Source: Typha latifolia
Taxonomy: Eukaryota; Streptophyta; Magnoliopsida; Poales; Typhaceae
DNA length: 64,000 bases
Assembly (NCBI GenBank): GCA_019914945.1
Contig: CM034111.1
Location: 1,240,001 to 1,304,000 of the forward strand
Reading direction: 5' to 3'
In this document: positions 51,118-62,813 of the stretch, one piece after another
How positions within the stretch are numbered: position 1 is the stretch's first letter
Layout of the letters: each line of letters begins with the position of its first letter
Notes under the pieces: generated by a model
Seen by the model: only the letters and a program-made list of their open reading frames with translations
The model's database searches: none
What the model was told of the DNA's origin: nothing
Position numbers and translations under genes: made by a program

Positions 51118-53402
51118 ATGACGGTAGGAGCCTCCTTATCCCCTCACCCCTCCCTCTTCCTCTTCCACCTCCGAGCTCCACGAAGCCCCACTTCCCTCCT
51201 TCTCCGGTACCCATCCGCTCTTCCCTTTCAAAAACTTCGTCCCCTTGCACCGAATTCGACGACGCTCACCTTTTCCACCCGCTCCGAATGGGAATCCGAA
51301 GGGTTTTGGGAAGACCCGGACGACGGCGACTACGAAGAGACTGGTCCAGAAGAGGAGGAGGAGGAGGAGGAGGAGGTGGAAGAGGAGGGAAGAAGACGAC
51401 GAGACCCGAGAGGATCTAGTCGTTTCATTACTCATGTCGCCAAATCCACGACAGCCCATTACGAGGAGGACCTCGTCAAAGGTTTTGCGAACAAACAGAC
51501 ATTTTTGCGTATTAATAGAATATTATCTTTCCTTTACCTGTGAACTTTTTTATGCAGAGGTTGAGCTGCTCTTAACACCGGAAGAAAAGGCCATCTTGGA
51601 TCAGAATGGGACCCCTGATCTGAGCAAAACGTCAACAGTTAAGCCAGTAAACATTGTTTAACCTTCCTTATTCTAACAAAGTTTGAATTTTTAGTGTTGT
51701 GATGTGTGATTTGATGCAGTTGAAGTGGAATCCTCTTCATAGTTTTGCACTGTCGAGGCAGATACCTTTCATGGACAAATTGCTGGAGAATGGCACTGGT
51801 ATTGATTCTGTTGACAAAGTATGTCTCGAGTCCAATATATAGTTCTACCAACACTTTTTTGTGAATTTGGATATTATTACTAACTAGCTTTGCTGACACA
51901 GGATGGTTTCACTCCCCTTCATAAGGCAGTGATTGGGAAAAAGGAGGCTGTTATTAGCCATCTTTTAAGGAAAGGTGCAAATCCTCATGTCAGAGATAGA
52001 GTGAGCAAGTTATTCTTCTGTATAATTTCTTGGTGTTCTTCAAAATGAGATGTAGATTGCAAATGATTAGCCTTGTTGCAGGATGGCGCCACAGCATTAC
52101 ATTATGCAGTTCAAGTTGGTGCCATGCAAACTGTGAAGTTACTGATTAAGTATAAAGTTGACATTAATGTTGCAGATAACGTAAGTGGCATGTGAAATGT
52201 GAATTATTTTGTGAATCTGTAATGGGCCCTTTAGCTTTACTTCTTATTTTCAATTATTATACAGGATGGCTGGACACCACTGCATGTTGCAGTACAGAGT
52301 AGAAGTAGAGATGTTACAAAGGTGTTGTTAGTAAATGGTGCTGATAAAACTAGAAGAAATAAGGTAACCACTAAAACCTTGATTTTATTGACTATTGCTG
52401 TTCGTGCAGTCAAAAACTCAAAATGATGATTAGATGAATGTATTTATCTTTGACAATTGAGAGCATCCTGAACCCCATATAGTTTCTGGTTCTCCTAACT
52501 TCTGATTGGTAGTCTAGATGTTTATTTTTCTGACTGTCTGATTTTGTGGTGGTCTCTTCTGCTTGAGTGTGTCACCTTCTCTTTTGAATTTTGATCAACT
52601 CAGTAATATACGTGCTTTTGCTCCAGACATCTATGCATAAAACCCAACATGAAACATTTGAGTTGAACTTCAGAGCAACTATTTATATATTTGGACTTGA
52701 AGAAAACATTGTTAGCTGAAATTCTGGTTTGCGTGTTAGATTACCAATATATCAGAAGAATTCTTGTGCCTCTCATGTTCTTCTCATGGAATGAATTTAC
52801 TGAAAGGCATAACAACAACACCAAAACCAAAAAGAAAATCGTCTAGGAACTGGAATCTCAAGTTGTATCAGCTGCTTTACATACTAGAGCTGTTAGTAAT
52901 GCAAATCTGTGATTCCTCTAGTTGTTGTCCATGACTTGAAGTAGCAAGTTGAACCACATGAGTGCATTTGTGAGTTGATCTCAGAAATGCAGTCGAGTAG
53001 TTAAAAGTTATGATTAGCAGTTTATAACAGAAGCTTCAAGTGTCAAAAAAGCCGTATGCATCATCAATAAAACGGATATTTGTTTTCATTGGAGTGTTTT
53101 CTATTGCATTTATTCAATGACTGAAGATTTGTTTCCTCGTCTATCATTATTTTCTTCTGTGATACTCAAAAACTTCTTTTGGAAAATTGAAGCTTCTTTT
53201 TGGTATCTCAAATAGCTGTTGCGAATCAGATAATTGCTGAACTGTCAGATTGCTGTGTTGCCTGTCATGATAATTCATTGTTTAATATGCATCACAGGAT
53301 GGGAGGACACCGTTGGATCTCAGCTTATGTTATGGGAAAGATTTCAAGTCATATGATCTAGCAAAGCTGGTTAAACTTGTTCCGGCAGACAGGGCTCTTT
53401 GA
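51118..53402 (+). CDS. EMB506: Ankyrin-repeat protein EMB506-like, chloroplast
   Basis: The seven exons are 51118-51481, 51558-51646, 51720-51818, 51902-52000, 52082-52180, 52265-52363 and 53298-53402 (954 nt, 317 aa), all GT-AG and in phase. The Ser/Leu/Arg-rich N-terminus (1-55) fits a transit peptide. Residues 59-90 are strongly acidic with an almost pure glutamate run (78-90), then a basic RRRR. Five ankyrin units follow: [80 protein letters not shown] and [20 protein letters not shown]. Sequence and layout match Arabidopsis EMB506. That protein acts with the related ankyrin protein AKRP in plastids and is essential for embryo and plastid development. The last intron is about 0.93 kb. The C-terminus ([12 protein letters not shown]) is near the family's usual end. 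Confidence 0.92.
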
Positions 53403-54184
53403 AACCAACCACTAACACCTTAGATTTAGAGATAGAAGCGACAATTTGTATATCACTTGCCTATATTATTTTCTTTACATTCTTGCAAGGTCGGCTGATA
53501 AATCAACTCTGGATTCTGTCCAGAAATGCTATCAAATTGTAACAAACTCATGAAAATTTAAATGCTGGACATGCTAACCCTGTTATTCCAGTGGCGAAGT
53601 TTGTTGTTCTTTTCTTTAACACAAGTGAGAATGGATTGCTGAGTTGTTAGCTTTTTTCGCAGTGTGGTAAAATGCAACAATTGTGTTAAGTGATCTGCCT
53701 GGAAATACTCATAATTTGGAGCCACAAATTCTTTACATAGTGCCATTTGCAATGACAATTATTCAATATATGCTTATATCTCTCTCTATCTCTCTTAACT
53801 GTTAAGGAGTGAGGCCCAATATCACAACTTCGAGACGTAAGATCTTAGCCCATGTTTGTAAACTTAGAGCCCATTGGTAAACCTGAAGACTAATGGCATC
53901 CCAGCTGCTGGTAGAAACTTCCACAGAGGCACAGAGATGAGAAGTTACCATCGAAGTTGCCAAAAACATCACCACCAACAAAGAAAGCCTCCAAAAGAAT
54001 GGAGTAAAGAGACTTCACGTGGTAGATCGAACCCACCAAACTTTTATTAGTCCCTCATTTCCTTCCACCACTTGCTCCTTTCCTACTATTTAACCCCAGT
54101 CCTTTATTAATAATTTTGTTCCAGTCTTCCAGTTGAAACAAGACAAAGGTTGGCAGAGGAGCAAAACAACTGCACCCAGATTTC

Positions 54185-54187
<3 letters not shown>

Positions 54188-54234
<47 letters not shown>
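54188..54234. repeat. (GA)n microsatellite
   Basis: A 47-nt uninterrupted GA run. It produces spurious Ser-Leu ORFs on the minus strand. Confidence 0.95.
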
Positions 54235-54235
<1 letters not shown>

Positions 54236-54683
54236 ATGGATCTAAACAGTGCAGATGGCAAGGAATTATTTGTTTAAAAAGTTTGGCCACAAGAGGCCAA
54301 AAATTTTAAATGGACCATTCTTGGATCGTGTCTGCTAACATTTGCAAATCTCTACTGGACCAATCTCCAATCTGATCAAAGTGGTGCAATGAGTTAGTTA
54401 TTATCATTCTTACGTTGGAGATTAACCTTGGGATCCCGGATCCCCCAGTCCAAAATCTAGATATGTGTCAGAATTGACTGGGTCAATAGTGTCAGGTTGG
54501 ACCGGATAAATATTTGTGCCAATTTGGGTCTGAGCCTGAGCCTGAGCCAGGTCTTAAAGACTCAGATCAGCCATGGTTCCTTTTAATGGCACCTGTCACA
54601 TAATTCAGAGGAGCAGCAGAGACGTACTTTGGCCATGGACTTGGTCTGAGTTGAGATCTAGCAAGTTTGACTCATACTTACCC

Positions 54684-55125
54684 GAACCGGACGATTAGAC
54701 TAGTGAATCATTCAATTGATCGTCAAAACGAATTCGATTTTCTTATCCCATCGGATAAATAATTGAACCCACGGTTGTATCGCCTTTTTTTTTTTTACAA
54801 ATAAGTAAGTCAATTATTTTTTACAAAGTTACCTAACATTTTAAAAATATTTAATTAGTAATATATTTATATTTTAATTTTTTTTTCGCATATGTCCTTA
54901 AAAATTCCTTAGGGGTATTTTTATCAATTTTCTATTAAATGACTTAGCTTAAGAAATAACAAAAAAAAAGGTATCTATACAAATAACATATATTTTGAGA
55001 GCTATACATACAATTATACTGCTTAAATAAATATTTTTTAATTTTTAAAATTATTTGGAACTATGTATGTATTATCTAAATATTTTTAAAAATTCAGCAA
55101 TTGGACAGGTGAAGTACCGGTTCAA
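54684..55125. mobile_element. Possible foldback/MITE-like repeat
   Basis: The left end (GAACCGGAC ... TTCAATTG) and right end (CAATTGGACAGG ... ACCGGTTC) are imperfect reverse complements enclosing about 380 bp of very AT-rich DNA. No ORF and no confirmed target-site duplication. Confidence 0.3.
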
Positions 55126-55628
55126 CCAATAACCCGGTGGATTGATCTGCCGAGTGAGGAAAGTAATCCCTACATCCAAGACTGCAGGAGATCAAGGCAT
55201 CATGTGTAGTCCAGTCCAGTCCAGTCCGATCTAGCAAGTGGGTTCGACCAGACAAACCCAACGAAGTAAATCCAAACTCAAATCCAAATCCCACCACCCT
55301 CCAAACGCATTCCTCCAACCCTGGCGAATCAAACTCATCGACGCCAATCTCAAAGCGCTCGCGCGCCACGTCACCGTTAATAACCCATCCTCCCTACTGT
55401 ATACCTCGACCTCATCACTACTACTAATATTATAAGCACCCACTTCGTAAACCAAAGCAGTACTACGCTCACGCCCAATTCCTCCCTCCCTCCCTCCCTC
55501 CATTCCGCCCACTACTACTCCATTCCACTCTCTCTAGAGCGATTTGGCGAGCATAGGCCGGGGTCTGGTGCTCCGCGGTGATGGGAAAGCGAAGAGGGCG
55601 GGGGTCGGATTAGGGGATTGTGGGGAGG

Positions 55629-57800
55629 ATGGACCTCTTGTGCGGCGAGGACGCGGCGGCGCTCGAGGAGGACTCCGCCGGCTACGTTACCGAAGCCGAG
55701 CTGCCGGACGAGTCGGACCAGCCGCCGATCGCCGAGTTGGTGGCCGCGGAGGGCGAGTACTCGCCCGGGTTCGATTACCCGGAGCGATTCCGGGCTCGGC
55801 TGCTCGACCCGCTCGCCCGGGCCGATTCCGTCGCCTGGATCCTTGAGGTGAGGGACGGCGCATGCTAGATTGGCACTACTCGCTATTGCTATCTTGCCCT
55901 TGCTAATTATTTTGGTTTTTAGGTGCACTCGTACTTCCGTTTCCTTCCATTAACGGCTTATCTCGCCGTTAATTATATGGATCGGTTTCTCTACTCCCAC
56001 TGTTTACCGGTAAGCATTTTTTCTTTTTTTATTTTTTATTTTACATATCCGTTTTTAAAAAGAATTTTGAGATAATTGTATCTAGAACTTATAAAATATT
56101 CCTTCAAAATATATCACGTGAATCTCACCTAATCAATTTTAAAACCCTCTATTATTTTACTTTTATTTTATGGAAAAAAAAAGGAATTTGAGGATAAATA
56201 TATATTTTCCTTTTAATTTTTCATAGTTTAGAAAGTTAGTGCGTATAAAAAAAAAATAAGGAGACCATCATCCATGTGGATAGTCTTAGTGAAATTATTC
56301 TAAGAAATTTTATACCTTAAACCCTAAACTCTAAAACCATTAATCCTAGTAACCTATTAATATTATAATATTATGTAAGGGCAAATGTGGTATTATATGT
56401 ATGTATATAAACTATGAAGCTATCTATATAGTCATATAGTACATCAGTGAATCTTTATACGTACGGGGAATCATGCATATTAACCTCTTTGATCTTGTAT
56501 TTTTTTCTCTCCATTTTTTGATGTATTTGAATGATACATTTATCATGCTATATGGACACTTGTGACAAATTTGAATAAAGTTTCATATCTATATTTATTA
56601 TTATTATTTATAACAGGCAAATGAATGGGCATTGCAACTGTTATCCGTGGCCTGCCTATCACTAGCTGCCAAGATGGAGGAAACCTTGGTCCCATCTCTT
56701 TTGGATCTACAGGCAATTAATATTCTCTTACTTTTAAGTCTTATTACTACTTTCTATTTCTTCATACTATACTTGAAAAATAAAATAAAAGAGAAAATTT
56801 TGTATCAAGCTAATGTAAAATTGTAAACAATGACTAGGTTGAGGGTAGTAGATTTGTTTTTGAGCCAAGAACAATAAGGAGGATGGAACTCCTTCTCCTC
56901 ACTGCATTGGATTGGAGGCTTCGATCTGTGACGCCATTTACTTTTATTGATTTCTTTGCATACAAGGTTGATTCCTCCGGAGGACATGCAAGAGCTCTTG
57001 TCTCAAGAGCTACCCAATTTATTTTAGCTGCAATCCATGGTATTGTTTGATTTTATCTCCACCTATCATTCTTTATATTCTTAAAGAAAATGACTTATGT
57101 TTCATTAATTCTAAATTTCAATGTTTTTCTAAGAACATTTTGAGATTTACTTGGTCATTTGCACGGAACTCATAGATAGTAAACAAGGAATTCTTACACA
57201 AGCAATAGTGATCTGATGATGTATAACTCGATTAGATTAGATCTGAAATGCTAATAAAAATGATCCAAATTTAATGGTAAAGGTTTATATATATATATAT
57301 ATATATATATGGGTACTCTTTGCATTTTAGATTTATATCAATCTGAAGGAATATAGTATAATGTGACAGATATTGGTTTCTTGGATCACTGCCCATCAAC
57401 AATGGCAGCTGCTGCAATACTATGTGCTGCAGAGAAGACACCAACTCTAGCATCTATTGCTCCTGGGGTAGCAGTCTCATGGTGCACTGGGTTGACAGAG
57501 GTAAGCAATCAAATTCACACATCACCATTGACCCGAGTTTGCCTTTTCTCCCTCTTTCTCTCTCACACACACGCACTCTCTCTCTCTCTACCTCTCTTTT
57601 GATCACAGGAAGGAATCACCAATTGCTACCAACTAATGCAACAAGTAGCTAAAGTTGGTGGCACTCAGAGGAAGCATCCAATGATCCTTTCTGAGCTCAG
57701 AGTAGTGACATCCACATCTAACTTGGGTTCAGGGATCTCATCCAACTCTTCTCGTCCTCCTCCATCCAAGAGAAGGAAGATAAGTAGCAAATGCATTTGA
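55629..57800 (+). CDS. CYCD1: D-type cyclin, CYCD1-like
   Basis: The six exons are 55629-55847, 55923-56009, 56617-56712, 56838-57039, 57370-57500 and 57609-57800 (927 nt, 308 aa). The phases close. The protein starts MDLLCGED, placing the retinoblastoma-binding LxCxE motif at residues 3-7. The cyclin N fold (about 45-175) includes RADSVAWILEVHSYFRFLPL, TAYLAVNYMDRFLY and LSVACLSLAAKMEETLVPSL. The cyclin C fold follows (TPFTFIDFFAYKVD, STMAAAAILCAAE, ITNCYQLM). The C-terminus has a basic SKRRKI nuclear-localisation-like motif. D-type cyclins pair with CDKA to phosphorylate RBR and drive G1/S; the D1 class is suggested by MDLLCGED and the exon order. No PEST region longer than the Ser-rich tail (285-300) is visible. 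Intron 3 begins GC rather than GT. The start is the ATG at 55629; upstream in-frame near-cognate codons have no homology support. Confidence 0.93.
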
Positions 57801-57919
57801 GTAGAGAGTTTTAGAGAGTCTAGTACGGTGGGGTTGTGTCCAAGATGATTTTTTCATTTGTTTTCCATCTTATCTAAAGTTCTTTAATTTTAGTGGGGGC
57901 TTTGATATTTATATAAGCT

Positions 57920-57973
<54 letters not shown>
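57920..57973. repeat. (GAT)n trinucleotide microsatellite, likely in CYCD1 3' UTR
   Basis: About 17 uninterrupted ATG/GAT units start 120 nt after the cyclin stop codon. On the minus strand this reads as a false poly-Ser ORF. Confidence 0.95.
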
Positions 57974-58487
57974 GCATGGCAATTGGCACCAGATGTGCAG
58001 ATTCCCAAGGGTGGGGGATACTGCTATGCTTTGTCTGTGCAGAGTGTGTGGGACTATTCAAATCAAAAGAAGCATTGAATGCTGAATGAATGAAGGAGAT
58101 GTGATGGTGGGTCTTTTCTTTTTTCTTTTTTCCTTTTTTTTTTCCTGCATTCAAGTGGGTTGTAAATGTGGGGATCAAGATGTTCCATACTCCTCCCAGC
58201 AGTAGGTCAAGGGCCCTCTCAGAGTCTCCAAAAATTTTCTTCATCTCTTGTGGAAGATTTGCTTGGTGGAAATCTTCTCTATTTAATTTTTGTTATCTTT
58301 TGTTGGCGTGATTTAGGAGTGTCATCATGCATGTGTTTGCTTGCACATGCATGTAAATTGCAAAAGCTTGGAGTGGTATTATTCATCAAACTCCAGGCTT
58401 TAATAGCCTAAAGAAATGGCTCTCTCTTTGTAACAAAAGGCTTTTGTGGGCCTTTTTGGAGAATACTTGTATTGTTTTGACTTCATT

Positions 58488-58493
58488 AATAAA
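58488..58493 (+). terminator. Candidate polyadenylation signal downstream of CYCD1
   Basis: AATAAA lies in a T-rich context about 690 nt past the cyclin stop. If used, the 3' UTR would be long and would include the GAT repeat. Confidence 0.3.
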
Positions 58494-58660
58494 ATGACAT
58501 TCATACATATGTTAGTGCCAACTTTTCTTGATGAGATAAGTTTGCATCTCTATTGGCTTATGCCAACTTGCTTGATACCTTAACTTGCCAGCTGATGGTG
58601 CATTCTTGAATATTAAGTTAAATTTAGTTCATCCCAATGTTCCATATCTAGCTCAAGAAT

Positions 58661-58706
58661 CTATCTATCTATCTATCTATCTATATATATATATACACAC
58701 ACACAA
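58661..58706. repeat. Compound (CTAT)n(TA)n(CA)n microsatellite
   Basis: About six CTAT units are followed by a TA run and a short CA run. Confidence 0.9.
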
Positions 58707-60672
58707 AGGAGGTATAGATTTCGGAGCAATAGGTTTGTAAACAAATCATGAAAAAGATGGGTAGGGTGTGACAAAGATGCCACTCTCGATAGAGATAAGA
58801 ATATACGAGACAGCAATGGTGCTTTCGGGCGTTGTACGACAACTGTTTGATTAAATGCTTCACTAATGTATGGACAACTGCATTATGTGATGTTATCCAG
58901 GGGGAAGAAGGAGACAATGAACAATATATATCCCAAGCTGGCAATATGACAAGACAGACGACCAGTCTTTCGTCCGTGTCAATTGGAGCTCTGGCACTAT
59001 GTTTGACACTCGGATGACTGTTTGATATTGGCGTTTTAATTCTTGGATAAATTTACATTTCACCTCTTATAGTTCTGCGAATTTACAATTGGTACTCCAA
59101 TTTTAAGTTCTTATATTATGTTCCCCATATTTTCTCGAGTTAACTATCACTAATAAATATGTATCAACTGAGAAGTATTGCATCAGGTATTCTCAAAAAT
59201 ACCTTCTTAAAAGGACTTACTCGTAAAATAAAATGAATACGTCGTACTTTTTTTGGGTCAATTTTAGTGAACTCTGAATATTTCTAAAAGACAAAAAGGT
59301 CCAAAACAGAAATATAAGAAAAGATGTGCATCATTTGATAAATACCCTCAAAATTATCCTAGTGAAGGGACCATCTGACCTGTTTACTTAACTTTATTAT
59401 GCGAAGCATTCAGACAGTAGATTCTAAATTTTACTAATATAAATAAAAATTTAAATTAATTACACAACTATTTGAATTAGTAATGCGTAAATAGAAATGG
59501 TAATAATTTAGGAGGAGCTAACTGTAATTATTCCCAATAATTTAGATAAAATTAAAAAAAAAATTTGCAGAGGAATCATGTGGGTCACGTGACAAGGATG
59601 GGAGGGTCAGCTTTTACCCGTGCCTTGTTTTAGTTGTTTGGCTTCGAGTCTTTGACTAAAAACGGACACTTCCCGTGTGAGTACACCACAAGGGACGCTT
59701 CCATATATCAACGGACACGTAGATATACGGTTTCCAACATGTCCAAATAATACACCTAAGTGAGTCACGTACTTATTAGTATATAGAGCTCATAACTAGC
59801 CCTCTCCTAATCTATACTTTAATACATACGGCTTACACTTTATTATTTTGCATTGTGAGTTTAAATCTTACAAGCTCATCTAATCTCTATTTTAATTATG
59901 TTATAATACAATATATATATATAAGCTTTCTATTATTTATTTTGCTATGCATCTTGTTAATTTGCTTACTATCCATAAGCAGGATGTAGTGCATGGGCAT
60001 GCAAAGCATTCCTAGCTAACTAGAAAGTTGGTAACAGAGAGAATCTGAATCTCCCAGAAATAGTTTGCTTTTGATTTGCTTTAAATTAACTGTTATCCCA
60101 CGTATAAAAGCTTAGCCTTATCTCCCAGATCTCCATCTCCCACTACATCTCCTTTGCACTGTCTCCCATCTCCAGGTGATAAAGGAATCCTATGAATAAG
60201 CCCAAAAGCCAATGATCCTTTTATCATCCACATCATATCTATCTCACCCTCTCTTTACCCTCACCTAGATCTCTATCCTTCTCAAAGTTCCATTTAATTA
60301 GCCTGATCGTAGCACGAGTTGATCATCTGGGCATGCCCCAGATCTTTTGGTTGTAAGATTTAAAGCTCATATTGGTGTTGTTGTAGTTGAAGCAGTAGGG
60401 TCCCTTTGTATATAATGGAGTCAAAAGTTGGCATCATAGTGGAATATTTGGAGATGAATGGTGTTTCTTTTATGCAAATGGGATGCAGTACATCACTTTT
60501 TGATCCCTAGGACAGTTGTTGCTTTGGAGGATACTATTCAGCACATAGGAAGATGCTTCATCCATTTGGGTAGCATGCTATTATATATCTATATATCCTC
60601 TCTTGATTTAGGTTCAATTACTTGGGGGCATCTCCTGAACTATCCTCTAGTATTACTTATAGCCTCTGAATG

Positions 60673-60705
<33 letters not shown>

Positions 60706-61086
60706 TATGCAATCTGCCGTCTTTTTTTTCGATCAAAATAATTGTGTTTAGTAGGTATTAAATTTTTAGAGTAGCTAGCGAGTTAGCATAAGTGTTATAA
60801 CACAAATATTTTTAATTTTGAAGTAGTGGAAGTAAAGGTCATGCGATCAATCATCAATGCTAGTCACCACCATACCACCCATCTACTTGTGAAACCCATG
60901 ATCTCTCCTTTTTCTTCTACTTTCCTCTCTTTTTCCCTATGCAAAAGACACTTTGATGGCTGTGGGGAAGAACGGGTTCAGGAGGGGAAAGGAAAAAGAG
61001 AAAAGAAAAGTTGCAAGTATTACATTGTATCTCTACTGCTGGTGATGCAAAGAGACCAACCTCTCTTAGATTCCCAGTACAATATT

Positions 61087-61093
<7 letters not shown>

Positions 61094-61174
<81 letters not shown>
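61094..61174. repeat. Long (TA)n microsatellite
   Basis: About 40 TA units (81 nt) follow a short CA stretch. This is the longest perfect dinucleotide repeat in the window, and its length may be misassembled. Confidence 0.95.
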
Positions 61175-61175
<1 letters not shown>

Positions 61176-62813
61176 GACACTTAAAGTCACAAAGTGTCCT
61201 GAGTACTAGTAAGAGGCAAAATATAAAGAAATTTTAAGATGCGAGTCCTCTGATAGAAGTCTCAAAAGTGTGCAAGTACTACTGGAATCATAGTGTACCT
61301 CTCATTATTTGCTGTTTCGAGTGTCTTCACTCAGGCTTCAAAATTTTAAATTTAGAGTTCAGCTCTAATTGGACTCTAAATCAGTTACAGTAGAGCTTTA
61401 AATTTGGAGCCTTATCTAAAAATTTTGGTCTTAAAAAAATATTATCTATTAAACATCTAATAAGTTTCTACTATTAGGGAAGGACCTGTTTGACTTGTGA
61501 TGCTTAAAATTATTAAGAAAAAATGGCTTAATAAATATACAATTGAGGGGTCTGGATTTGATATTAACCTCCTCTAAGATGATCTTTTTTTTATTAGTTT
61601 TATGTCTTTTGGGCTTTGTAGAAGCCCAGCCCAATATAAGAATGGGTTCTAATAAGAGAAGCAGCCCAGGAGAATTCTCTCATTAGTGAAGTTGCTGGTT
61701 CCTAATCATGATTTTTAACAGGCTAATGCGGTTTAGGTCAATTATTTCTCATCTAATCCAAACTGCACCAATAAACCCAAAACTATTGTTTAACCTTAAT
61801 CATCACTTTTTACTTAATCTAAGATATTAATTTGGCCTTATAACTGATCTGGTTCCTGGGGAATGGCCACTAATTTAATACGACTACCTTTTGTCTATTT
61901 TATTAGCATTTATTATGGTTTCATAATTGTTGAATTTAATACATCGGAATTGGGTGTTTGATATGATGCTGTAAATAATAACACCACTAGTCTCAAGTGC
62001 TACTTAATAAGAGTTAATCAGGAATAATATCACCTTCTTTTGTGGTCCATTATAGGAAGGCTTTTGAAGAAATTAGAGTTAATTATACGCACACCCCTTC
62101 CAAGTCCCACCCTCCTTGGTGATATATTCTATAGCAGAAGAGTTGTTTAAAAATAAGCAAACTAATTATTCAAGAGAGATGTAATTATATAACAAAAATT
62201 TGTGGCAATCCAATAATCCATCACATTTGTGACATGACAGGATGAGGATGATTTAAGTTTCTCCAAGCTTAAATATCAGCATTTAATTGACATACACGTC
62301 ATAAGAATTAGACTAAAAGATTTGATATAAAAATATAAACTCATTTAAAATATATTTTTCTTCAAATCAATTGGGCATGTCATGTTGCAGAAACCTGAGA
62401 CTCACCACAAGTACCAAAGCGTAGTAGATTTAAGAGCCACTCTTTGGAGCTGCAGCTTTTTATTAATATAAAAGATATATAGAGATTGCTTGCACTTAAA
62501 GAGAGGAAAATAAAGTCCCAGGATGAGGATGTCCTCGATAAAATACCCAAAAGATTTAAAAAAAAAAAAACTAATTAATAATTATCCCCAATAAATCTCA
62601 GGACACGTCTTTCCCAGATTCCAAGGAAATTCAGGGGCCAAACTGCCAAACTTTGATGAGACGATGTACGTATCCGATTCAGAGACTGAGTTTTGCTCAT
62701 AAATATTCTGATAGAGAAAAATAAAACCGAAATATATAACAACATTAATTCAAGATTTGGACTCTCTGTACACTTCCCTCTTTAATCCTTTCCTCATCTC
62801 CATCAATGCCAAT

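Larger units (their letters stand above)
53403..55628. other. Intergenic region EMB506 / CYCD1
   Basis: No supported gene. It contains the EMB506 3' UTR, a GA microsatellite (54188-54234), an AT-rich stretch (54780-55090) inside a possible foldback repeat, and the cyclin upstream region. A pyrimidine (TCCC)n tract near 55483-55502 lies in the likely cyclin 5' UTR. Confidence 0.5.
57801..62813. other. Intergenic region of about 5 kb between CYCD1 and PADRE gene
   Basis: No gene is supported on either strand. The first 0.7 kb may be cyclin 3' UTR, with a GAT microsatellite and an AATAAA. At 58661-58706 a compound CTAT/TA/CA repeat occurs. A 10-bp palindrome GTCACGTGAC (G-box core) is at 59584-59593. 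A TATA-like CGTATAAAAG occurs near 60101-60110 with no ORF downstream. TA runs lie at 60690-60708 and 61094-61174. Short ORFs (58832-59017, 60458-60673, 60826-61209) lack family signatures. Confidence 0.5.

Noticed and set aside
50972..51250. Minus-strand Gly/Arg-rich ORF over the DCC/EMB506 promoter
   Set aside because: Antisense to EMB506 exon 1 and overlapping the divergent promoter; explained by base composition.
54055..54290. Ser-Leu repeat ORFs on the minus strand
   Set aside because: Translation of the (GA)n microsatellite.
57918..58244. Minus-strand ORF with a long poly-Ser run
   Set aside because: Produced by the GAT microsatellite. No other protein features are present.
58681..59017. 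Overlapping ORFs that might be a retroelement remnant
   Set aside because: Neither strand shows reverse transcriptase, integrase or gag motifs, so no element can be claimed.
60330..60360. Palindrome-like CTGGGCATGCCCCAG as a microRNA or riboswitch
   Set aside because: The perfect stem is only about 5 bp, and the sequence matches no microRNA or riboswitch family I know.
60826..61209. 127-codon ORF with an Ile-Tyr repeat
   Set aside because: Half of it is the translated (TA)n microsatellite; the rest has no family signature.
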